The notes under the pieces were generated by a model that was given only the letters and a program-made list of their open reading frames with translations, searched no databases and was not told where the DNA came from. Below, piece after piece: positions 36,392-43,630 of a stretch of 64,000 nt of DNA. The first letter of the stretch is position 1; each line of letters opens with the position of its first letter. Origin of the DNA: Microbacteriaceae bacterium VKM Ac-2855 (GTDB lineage: Bacteria; Actinomycetota; Actinomycetes; Actinomycetales; Microbacteriaceae); the NCBI GenBank assembly GCA_013204985.1, contig JABMLG010000005.1, positions 306,975 through 370,974 on the forward strand. The letters run 5' to 3'. A program made the translations under genes and the position numbers.

Positions 36392-38098
36392 GTGAGCACG
36401 GTTCGACCCGACCGGGGGGACTCCGTTCCCACCGCTCGGGCGGCCCGCGCCCGGTACCGACGCATCCTGCGTTTCGCCGGCTGGAATCTCGCGGTCACGT
36501 GGTGGTTCGAGCTCTTCCTGCCCCGCATCGGCCTGTTGCGCGTCGCCGAGCGCACGCGCACGCGCCGCATGCAGCTCTTCGCGCGGCGGTTCCACGTACT
36601 CGCCGTCGACCTCGGTGGCCTGATGATCAAGGTCGGGCAGTACATGTCCTCGCGGCTGGATGTGCTTCCGCCCGAGATCACCCGCGAGCTCGAGGGCCTG
36701 CAGGACGAGGTGCCCGCGGTGCCGTTCGACCTGATCCGGGCACTGGCGGAGGTCGAGCTCGGCATGCCGATCGAGCGGGCGTTCGCGTGGGTCGATCCGG
36801 AGCCGGTCGCCGCAGCGTCGCTCGGTCAAGCTCATCGCGCCCGCCTGCATCCGCTCGACGCCGCCGACACGGGGCTCGACGCCGTCGTGATGAAGGTGCA
36901 GCGTCCGGGTATCGACGCGATCGTCGAGGTCGACCTCGCCGCGCTGCGCAAGGTGGGTGGCTGGCTGAGCCACGTACGTCTCGTGTACTCGCGCGTGGAC
37001 GCGCCTGCGCTGGTGGAGGAGTTCGCCGCGACGAGCCTCGAGGAGATCGATTACCGGCACGAAGCCGCCAGCTCGGTCCGTTTCGCGGAGGAGTTCACCG
37101 GCGACGATCGGCTGAGCGTGCCGGAAGTGGTCTGGGAGCGCTCGACGCGCAGGGTGCTCACCCTCGAGGACGTCACCGCCATCAAGATCACGGATGCGGC
37201 CGCCCTCGCCTCGGCGGGCATCGATCCCGCCGAGGTGGCGCCCGTGTTCGCGGCAGTCATGTTCGATCAGCTGTTCGTGAACGGCTTCTTCCACGCGGAT
37301 CCGCATCCCGGCAACATCTTCGTCACCCCCATCGCCGCGGCGGAGGGTGAGCGGCAGTGGCGGCTCACGTTCATCGACTTCGGCATGATGGGCGAGGTGC
37401 CGGCGTCGACCCGCAGCGGTCTGCGGAAGATGCTGATCGCCGCCGCATCCCGTGACGGGAAGGGCCTGGTGGACGCCGCCCGCGATCTCGGCGTGCTGCT
37501 GCCCTCCTCCGACACCACCGAGCTCGAGCGCGCGATGACGCAGCTCTTCGCGCGGTTCGGCGGTATGGGCTTCGCGGAGTTGCGCGAGGTCGATCCGCGT
37601 GAGTTCCGCGCCTTCGCGCAGCAGTTCGGCGATGTGGTGCGTGCCTTGCCGTTCCAGCTGCCGGAGAACTTCCTGCTCATCGTCCGCGCGCTCTCGCTCA
37701 CCTCGGGAGTGTGCAGCGCCCTGTATCCGCCGTTCAATCTCTGGGACTCGGTCGAGCCGTACGCGCAACGGCTGATCCGGGAGGAGAGCGGCAACGTCGC
37801 GCAGGACATCGGCAAGCAGGCGCTGCAGAACCTCGGTCTGGTGTGGCGACTGCCCCAGCGGCTGGATGCGCTGGTCACGCGGCTCGACGAAGGCACCGTC
37901 GCCTTCACGGCCCCGACGCTCGAGCGACGGGTGGCGCGTCTCGATGTCACGGCGCGACGCATCGTCTCGGCACTGCTCTTCGGGGCCCTGCTGATCGCCG
38001 GCGCTGTGCTTCGAGCCGATGACGAGGTGTTCGGCACGGTGCTGATCGTCGCGTCGGCGCTGCCGCTGCTGCACGTGCTGCTGACGGCTCGGCGCTGA
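36392..38098 (+). CDS. AarF/UbiB (ABC1) atypical kinase
   Basis: A 568-residue member of the ABC1/UbiB kinase-like family, linked to isoprenoid-quinone metabolism and lipid homeostasis. The family motifs KVGQYMSSR, AAASLGQAH (Ala-rich nucleotide loop), HADPHPGN and TFIDFGMMGE are intact. Two C-terminal hydrophobic helices predict membrane attachment. The start is GTG 36392, 5 bp after the PadR stop. Confidence 0.93.
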   Translation: MSTVRPDRGDSVPTARAARARYRRILRFAGWNLAVTWWFELFLPRIGLLRVAERTRTRRMQLFARRFHVLAVDLGGLMIKVGQYMSSRLDVLPPEITRELEGLQDEVPAVPFDLIRALAEVELGMPIERAFAWVDPEPVAAASLGQAHRARLHPLDAADTGLDAVVMKVQRPGIDAIVEVDLAALRKVGGWLSHVRLVYSRVDAPALVEEFAATSLEEIDYRHEAASSVRFAEEFTGDDRLSVPEVVWERSTRRVLTLEDVTAIKITDAAALASAGIDPAEVAPVFAAVMFDQLFVNGFFHADPHPGNIFVTPIAAAEGERQWRLTFIDFGMMGEVPASTRSGLRKMLIAAASRDGKGLVDAARDLGVLLPSSDTTELERAMTQLFARFGGMGFAELREVDPREFRAFAQQFGDVVRALPFQLPENFLLIVRALSLTSGVCSALYPPFNLWDSVEPYAQRLIREESGNVAQDIGKQALQNLGLVWRLPQRLDALVTRLDEGTVAFTAPTLERRVARLDVTARRIVSALLFGALLIAGAVLRADDEVFGTVLIVASALPLLHVLLTARR

Positions 38099-38171
38099 GC
38101 GTCGGCAGTACTCACCATCGACGACTCCGTCCGGCGGGAATGGCGCTGCGCGACGCCCGGTTGCTGACTGT

Positions 38172-39200
38172 ATGAAGTCGATCGTGTACCGCGTCACCGG
38201 TGAACCATCCGTCCTCGAACTCGTCGAACGCGAGATCCCTCAGCCGGGGCCGGGTGAGGTGCGCATCCGCGTCATCGTCTCGGGGGTGAATCCCACCGAC
38301 TGGAAGTCGCGCCGCGGTGCCGCCGCGGGAACGCCCCTCGACTTCGCGGAGGTGACACCGGATCAGGACGGTGCCGGCGTCGTCGATGCGCTCGGCGAGG
38401 GCGTCGAGGGCCTCGCGGTGGGTGACCGGGTGTGGCTGTACCTCGCCGCGCACCAGCGCCCGACCGGCACCGCGCAGGAGTTCACGGTCGTGCCGGCCGA
38501 TCGGGCCGTGCTCCTGCCCGAGGGAGTGGACTGGGACGTCGCCGCGTCGCTCGGCGTGCCCGCGATGACGGCGCACCGGGCGCTGACCGTGCACGAGGAC
38601 GGCCCGTCGCGGCTGGCGCCCGGTGCGCTCGCCGGGCGCACGGTGCTCGTGGCCGGCGGTGCCGGTGCGGTCGGTCATGCCGCGATCCAGCTCGGCGTCT
38701 GGGCCGGAGCGACGGTGATCGCGACCGTGAGCGGCGACGATAAAGGGCGTCTCGCCTCCGCCGCCGGGGCGCATCACGTCGTCAACTACCGCGAGGCGGA
38801 TGCGGCGGAGCGGATCCGCTCGATCGCGCCGAACGGCGTCGAGATCGTGGTCGAGGTCTCGATCGCGCACAACGCCGACCTCGACGCGAAGATCCTCGCG
38901 ACCCGTGGAGTCGTGGCCATGTACGCCGACGACGGCGGTCAGGTGGCTCCGATCGCGATCCGCCCGAACATGGGGCTGAACGCCCGTTACCAGTTCATCC
39001 TGCTGTACACGGTCGGTGCGGATGCGTTGCGCGCCGCGGCCGAGGACGTCACCGCGGCGTTGCACGACGCGGCGCTGCCAGTGGGTGAGGCCGCGGGTCT
39101 GCCGCTGCACCGCTTCCCTCTCGCCGACACCGCGGGCGCCCACGCCGCCGTCGAGGCGGGCGTCGTGGGCAAGGTGCTCGTCGACGTGCAGTCCGAGTAG
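38172..39200 (+). CDS. NADPH:quinone reductase-like MDR family protein
   Basis: A 342-residue zinc-independent medium-chain reductase. It has the GroES-like N-terminus (LVEREIPQPGPGEVRIRV, SGVNPTDWK) and Rossmann motif VAGGAGAVGHAAIQL near residue 162. The zinc-binding cysteines of alcohol dehydrogenases are absent. Likely reduces quinones or other enones with NADPH. It starts at ATG 38172, 73 bp after the AarF gene and convergent with the ABC operon. Confidence 0.9.
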   Translation: MKSIVYRVTGEPSVLELVEREIPQPGPGEVRIRVIVSGVNPTDWKSRRGAAAGTPLDFAEVTPDQDGAGVVDALGEGVEGLAVGDRVWLYLAAHQRPTGTAQEFTVVPADRAVLLPEGVDWDVAASLGVPAMTAHRALTVHEDGPSRLAPGALAGRTVLVAGGAGAVGHAAIQLGVWAGATVIATVSGDDKGRLASAAGAHHVVNYREADAAERIRSIAPNGVEIVVEVSIAHNADLDAKILATRGVVAMYADDGGQVAPIAIRPNMGLNARYQFILLYTVGADALRAAAEDVTAALHDAALPVGEAAGLPLHRFPLADTAGAHAAVEAGVVGKVLVDVQSE

Positions 39201-39223
39201 GGGCCCGCTGGAGGGGTGCCCCG

Positions 39224-40015
39224 TCAGCCGAGGCGGCGGAAGCGCGCGACCGCGATGGCGGCGGCAACCACTAGGATTCCGACCAGCCAGGCCAGCGCCA
39301 CCACGATCGAGCCGCCGACGGGCTCGCCGGCGAACAACGCTCGGATGGTGTCGACGATCGAGGTGACGGGCTGGTTCTCGGCGAACCACGCGACGGGGCC
39401 GGGCATCGAATCCGTCGGCACGAACGCCGAACTGATGAACGGCAGGAAGATCAGGGGATAGCTGAACGCGCTGGCACCGTCGACGGTTTTCGCCGAGAGC
39501 CCGGCGATCACCGCGACCCACGTGAGAGCGAGGGTGAAGAGCGCGAGCAGTCCGGCGACGCCCAGCCACGCGCCGAAAGAGGCGCCGGTACGGAAGCCGA
39601 GCAGCAGGGCGACGCCGATCACGATCGCCGTGGAGGCGAGGTTCGCGGTGAGCGAGGTCAGCACGTGCGCCCACAGCACGCTCGAACGCGCGATCGGCAT
39701 CGAGCGGAACCGTTCGACGATGCCGCCCTGCAGATCGATGAAGAGCCGGTACGCCGTGTAGGCGATCCCGGAGGCCACGGTGATCAGCAGGATGCCGGGC
39801 AGCACGTAGTCGATGTACGACTGACCGGCTGATGCCTGCCCTGTGGCTGACTGACGGGAATCGATATCGATCGCGCCGCCGAGCACGTAGACGAAGAGCA
39901 GCATCAGCGCGATCGGCGTCACGGCGGTGGTGATGATCGTGTCGGGGCTGCGCAGGATGTGCCGGAGCGATCGGCCGGTGAGAACGGCCGTGTCGCCGAT
40001 CGCGTGCGTGGTCAT
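39224..40015 (-). CDS. ABC-2 type multidrug export permease (DrrB type)
   Basis: A 263-residue ABC-2 permease with six helices, including the ABC-2 signature region YRLFIDLQGGIVERFRSMPI. Start ATG 40015 overlaps the ATPase stop (ATGA). It is the last gene of a four-gene PadR/DUF1048/ATPase/permease operon and likely exports drugs or lipids. Confidence 0.93.
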   Translation of the reverse strand: MTTHAIGDTAVLTGRSLRHILRSPDTIITTAVTPIALMLLFVYVLGGAIDIDSRQSATGQASAGQSYIDYVLPGILLITVASGIAYTAYRLFIDLQGGIVERFRSMPIARSSVLWAHVLTSLTANLASTAIVIGVALLLGFRTGASFGAWLGVAGLLALFTLALTWVAVIAGLSAKTVDGASAFSYPLIFLPFISSAFVPTDSMPGPVAWFAENQPVTSIVDTIRALFAGEPVGGSIVVALAWLVGILVVAAAIAVARFRRLG

Positions 40016-40806
40016 GGGATTTCCTTCCGTTCCGGTGGAGCGTCGTCGGCGACCAGAGCCAGGAAGACGTCTTCGAGTGAGGGCTGCTTCTCGACGTACT
40101 CGACCGCGACCGGGGGCAGCAGCCGCTTCAACTCCTCGAGAGTGCCGTTCTGGATGATCACGCCCTGGTGCAGGATCGCGATGCGGTCGGCGAGGTGTTC
40201 CGCCTCGTCGAGGTACTGCGTGGTGAGCAGCACGGTGGTACCGCCGTCGGCGAGGCGCTTGATGGTCTGCCAGACCTCGTTGCGCGCCTGCGGATCCAGG
40301 CCCGTGGTCGGCTCGTCGAGCACGATCACCGCGGGGTCGCCGATCAGGCTCATCGCGATGTCGAGGCGGCGGCGCATGCCACCGGAGTAGGTTCCCGCGC
40401 GGCGGCCACCCGCCTCGGTGAGCGAGAAGCGGTCGAGCAGTTCGTCCGCGATGGCCGCGGGCTCCTTCCGATGCCGCAGACGGGCGATCATGATCAGGTT
40501 CTCGCGGCCGGTGAGGATCTCGTCGACCGCCGCGAACTGGCCGGTGAGGCTGATCGATTCGCGCACGTCCGCCGGATGCTCGGCGACGTCGAATCCGTGC
40601 ACCGTCGCGGTGCCGGCGTCGGCGGCCAGCAGTGTCGACAGGATGCGAACGAGCGTCGTTTTGCCCGCTCCGTTCGAGCCGAGCAGAGCGAAGATGCTCC
40701 CGCTGGCGACGTCGAAGTCGACGCCGCGCAGCACATGCAGATCGCGGAACGATTTCTCGATGCCCTGCACGCGGATGGCGGTGGCGGTGGCGGTCGCGGT
40801 GCTCAT
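40012..40806 (-). CDS. ABC exporter ATPase (DrrA/daunorubicin-resistance type)
   Basis: A 264-residue ATPase with Walker A GSNGAGKTT, signature YSGGMRRRLDIAM, Walker B VIVLDEPTTGLDP and a DrrA-type C-terminal extension. It overlaps DUF1048 upstream by 4 nt and the permease downstream by 4 nt. Partner of the adjacent permease. Confidence 0.95.
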   Translation of the reverse strand: MSTATATATAIRVQGIEKSFRDLHVLRGVDFDVASGSIFALLGSNGAGKTTLVRILSTLLAADAGTATVHGFDVAEHPADVRESISLTGQFAAVDEILTGRENLIMIARLRHRKEPAAIADELLDRFSLTEAGGRRAGTYSGGMRRRLDIAMSLIGDPAVIVLDEPTTGLDPQARNEVWQTIKRLADGGTTVLLTTQYLDEAEHLADRIAILHQGVIIQNGTLEELKRLLPPVAVEYVEKQPSLEDVFLALVADDAPPERKEIP

Positions 40807-41228
40807 CGCGGCTCCTCCTGTTGTGAGTCCGCCCCGTGCCCGTCGTCACGCTGCGAGTCCTCGCGCTGTGCATCCGCACGTGCTGCATCCTCGATCGCGG
40901 CGACCAGGCGCTCGCGCTCCTTGTCGATCCACTGCCGGCCGGTGTACGCCTGCGCGAACGTCTCGGCGAATTCGACCGGGTCGTCGCCGACGATGTCGCG
41001 AACGGGAGTTCCGTCGGTCGCCGCGCGCTCCCAGAGGTCGGCCAGGTCGCCGAACATGGTCACCAGGGTGTCGCCGTCGGTGACGCCGTAGTACATCAGG
41101 TACCGGTGCAATGCCTTCGCGGCGGTGCCGTACGGCTCCGGTAACGTATCGATGCGGTTCTTGTCGTGCCGGTACTTCTTCTTCTGCTCGAGCGATCCGG
41201 TGAGCGTCTCGATCCATTTGGCTGCCAT
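40803..41228 (-). CDS. DUF1048 protein of the PadR-ABC operon
   Basis: A 141-residue helical protein of DUF1048, starting MAAKWIETLTGSLEQKKKYR, with an acidic, Gln/Asp-rich C-terminal tail. DUF1048 genes are known neighbours of PadR-regulated ABC exporters. It sits 1 bp after the PadR stop and overlaps the ATPase start. Its role is unknown. Confidence 0.88.
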   Translation of the reverse strand: MAAKWIETLTGSLEQKKKYRHDKNRIDTLPEPYGTAAKALHRYLMYYGVTDGDTLVTMFGDLADLWERAATDGTPVRDIVGDDPVEFAETFAQAYTGRQWIDKERERLVAAIEDAARADAQREDSQRDDGHGADSQQEEPR

Positions 41229-41229
41229 C

Positions 41230-41595
41230 TCAGTCCTCTCCTTCTGCGCGCGCCTGTGCGGTGCGGTCGTGTGCGGTGACTCGAAGTCGCTCGATCCGTT
41301 CGGCGAGGAAGCTCCAGGTGCGCCAGAACTCGTCGAGCTGGGCGCGCCCGTGCGCGTTGAGCGAGTACACCTTGCGGGGCGGCCCCTTCTCGGAGGGCAC
41401 CTTCGTCACATCCGCGAAGCCGCGCTGCTCGATGCGGACCAGCACCGCGTACACGGTGCCCTCTACGAGGTCGACGAAACCCTGATCGCGCAGCCTTGCC
41501 GTGATCTCGTAGCCGTAGGCCGGCTGGTCGGCGATCACGGCGAGGACGACGCCCTCGAGACTGCCCTTCAGCATCTCCGTCATCTGGTTGGCCAT
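41230..41595 (-). CDS. PadR-family repressor of the ABC operon
   Basis: A 121-residue PadR winged-helix protein (EGVVLAVIADQPAYGYEITARL, EGTVYAVLVRIEQRGF) heading the exporter operon. GGAGGTC precedes its ATG. Tandem TGACTACCGGTAC sites in its promoter are the likely operator, giving ligand-relieved autoregulation typical of PadR-drug exporter units. Confidence 0.93.
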   Translation of the reverse strand: MANQMTEMLKGSLEGVVLAVIADQPAYGYEITARLRDQGFVDLVEGTVYAVLVRIEQRGFADVTKVPSEKGPPRKVYSLNAHGRAQLDEFWRTWSFLAERIERLRVTAHDRTAQARAEGED

Positions 41596-41620
41596 TCACG
41601 ACCTCCGCTCTACTCGGTGT

Positions 41621-41665
41621 TGCTGACTACCGGTACAAAGTAACACTGACTACCGGTACTCAGCA
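41621..41665. promoter_or_regulatory. Probable PadR operator (two TGACTACCGGTAC sites)
   Basis: TGACTACCGGTAC at 41624-41636 and again at 41647-41659 (23 bp apart), each with the TACCGGTA palindrome, enclosed by TGCTGA...TCAGCA ends. It lies 29-70 bp upstream of the PadR start and overlaps a TACTTT-like -10 element on the minus strand. Confidence 0.7.
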
Positions 41666-41749
41666 AGAGCGAGTACCACGTGCGCGCGCAGACCAGAGAA
41701 ATCTTCTTCACGCGGCGAAGAACGCCGTCGCGCAGGGCCCGCCGAAGGA

Positions 41750-41845
41750 GGAAGCGGGGAGCGCAGGAGAAGGAAGCGGGGCGCGCAGGAGAGGAAGCAG
41801 GGCGCGAAGGAGAAGCAAGCAGGGCGCGCAGGAGAAGGAAGGCGG
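41750..41845. repeat. Four imperfect 21-22-bp tandem repeats
   Basis: AAGCGGGGCGCGCAGGAGAAGG-type units recur four times in the 529-bp gap between the PadR operon and the surface-protein gene. A small GC hairpin (GGGGAGGC 41934-41941 / GCCTCCCC 41949-41956) follows. No gene was found in the gap. Confidence 0.7.
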
Positions 41846-42015
41846 CTGATGCGGGTTGGGTCACGTCCCGCTGAGTGGTGGATTTTCTCGACACCGTGCG
41901 GTCAGCATGAATTCCATCATGCGGTGGTGAGTCGGGGAGGCGGTCTCTGCCTCCCCGCTCGTCTATCTGCTCAATGGGAGCGGCTCCGGTAGTCGGAGGG
42001 TCTAGCCCGGAAACG

Positions 42016-42060
42016 GCGCAAGGCCGGGATGGACGCGTACGTCGTATCCCGGCCTTGCGC
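42016..42060 (-). terminator. Strong hairpin terminator
   Basis: GCGCAAGGCCGGGAT (42016-42030) is perfectly inverted at 42046-42060. It lies ~65 bp beyond the stop of the minus-strand surface-protein gene and is its probable terminator. Confidence 0.7.
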
Positions 42061-42124
42061 TCCCGATCGGCTTATCGACACCGAGCGCCCGCCCGTGCTC
42101 CTCGTGGTCTCCCGCAGGTCTCGG

Positions 42125-43207
42125 TCAGACCCGGAAGGCGATCGTGTCGGAGTACTGGACGTTATTGCCCGAGTTGGATTCCGTGATTCCCGCGGGAGGA
42201 GAGACACGTGCGGTGATCGACGTCTCCGTCGACCCGGCACCACCCGACTGGGGCAGGCTCGGCACGGGCACGGCGAAGACGATGCTGACGACGGCACCGG
42301 CGGGGATCGGAACCCCGAGGGACCAGAGCTGTCGCATATCGCCGTAGGGGTTGGTGGACTGGAAGGATCCTGGGACCACGGTGGCCGCACTGACCCCGGG
42401 GGTGGTGTTCGCCGCGCCAACGCTCGAGAACGAAGGAGCGCCGAAGCTGTAGTACGTGTAGATATCGACCGCGTTGATGCCTCCGTAATCCACGGCCAGC
42501 ACCGATCCGGCCGGGACATCCGTCGTGCCTACGTTCTTGACATCCACGACGTGGTGGTAAGTCTGCCCGCTGTAGTAACGCTGGTACCCGTCCGCTCCCA
42601 AGCCAGCCGTGGGAGCCTCAAGAAGGACCTGGGCGTAGTTCGAATTGAAGTACGAATTGTGCCAGGTCTGGCCATTCGGGTTGCTCACGTTCGTGACCGC
42701 GAGGTCGGTGACGGGCGCACACACCGAGTACGACTGGGCCGACGAGGTCACCGTGCGGCCATCGGAGGTCGAAACCAACGCAGTCACCGTCACCGTCCCT
42801 GACGCCGTCGCCGTCACACCCGACAGGGTGTACTGCCCCGGCGGCAGCACGAGGGTCGAACCCGAGGTCGGATACGCGTTGCCACCCACGGTGACCGCGC
42901 CGCCGTCGGAGCTGCTGAACATGAAGGTGACCGCCGCATCGGGCACCGGTCCCGAATCATCCGTCACCGTCACGGTCGCATTCGGCAGGGCCCCGCCCGC
43001 CGGCACACAAACGCTCGACGGGATCGACAGCGTCGCCTTGAGCGTCCCGGACGCGGCCGCGAGCGGAGCCGACACGACGGCCGCGATGGCGGGCACCGAC
43101 CACGCAACGCCCTTCACGAGCGTTCCACGACGCACGCTCGGCCCCAGCGACGCGGTCGCGCTGTCGGTCGCACGCGCAGCGCCACGACCTAGATTCTCTT
43201 CTGACAT
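42125..43207 (-). CDS. Secreted Ig-like surface protein with Tat-like signal
   Basis: A 360-residue exported protein. The signal region has VRRGTLVKGVAWSVPAIAAVVS and a cleavage-like APLAAAS, the same layout as the protein at 18145-18654. The mature part begins with a bacterial Ig-like (Big) domain (SSVCVPAGGALPNATVTVTD, VTFMFSSSDGG, GQYTLSGVTATASG). An Asn/Tyr/Ser-rich domain follows (HNSYFNSNYAQVLLEAPTAG, YTYYSFGAPSF) and then a CARDB/DUF11-like C-terminal segment. There is no LPxTG anchor, so it is released or loosely bound. AGGGAA precedes ATG 43207. It is divergent from the LAL regulator. Confidence 0.85.
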   Translation of the reverse strand: MSEENLGRGAARATDSATASLGPSVRRGTLVKGVAWSVPAIAAVVSAPLAAASGTLKATLSIPSSVCVPAGGALPNATVTVTDDSGPVPDAAVTFMFSSSDGGAVTVGGNAYPTSGSTLVLPPGQYTLSGVTATASGTVTVTALVSTSDGRTVTSSAQSYSVCAPVTDLAVTNVSNPNGQTWHNSYFNSNYAQVLLEAPTAGLGADGYQRYYSGQTYHHVVDVKNVGTTDVPAGSVLAVDYGGINAVDIYTYYSFGAPSFSSVGAANTTPGVSAATVVPGSFQSTNPYGDMRQLWSLGVPIPAGAVVSIVFAVPVPSLPQSGGAGSTETSITARVSPPAGITESNSGNNVQYSDTIAFRV

Positions 43208-43630
43208 TCTTTTCCCTTTACGGATCAGCACTTCTGGTGCACACGAGTTCAGGCGCACACGGATACCGCGTGCCCTCTCCCCAGGTCCACGTGTTCGGTT
43301 GCCTGGTAGTGGCGCTCGGTGCATGGCACTCTGCCGGGGCCAGTCAAGGCGGACGCCCCGGCCTCCATCCCCGCAACGGTCGGAGATCCCCCAAAAGACC
43401 CCACGACGTCGGACGGCCTCGTTACTGGGGGTCTCTCGGGGGTTCCCTCCTGCCGACGGAGGCAACACCCGCAGGAGGGATCTCTCCTCGCTGAGGCCGA
43501 CGCGCGCGTCCCGCGCACGCGGGCCGCCGTGGGTGGGCACGAAAAAGGCTCATTTCCGAGAAAAGGTAAAACGTTCCGTCCCCAGTGCGAAACGCTTGTG
43601 CCGATGACGGCTCGTCAGTCAGGAGGCGAC
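43208..43630. other. Divergent control region between surface protein and LAL regulator
   Basis: 423 bp with no gene. It contains nested inverted repeats: CCCCC(43388-43392)-AAA-AGACCCC(43396-43402) facing GGGGTCT(43428-43434)-CT-CGGGGG, then TCCCTCCTGC (43444-43453) facing GCAGGAGGGA (43471-43480). These could form a long structured leader for the regulator mRNA. An AT-richer AAAAAGGCTCATTTCCGAG is near 43542. Confidence 0.5.
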
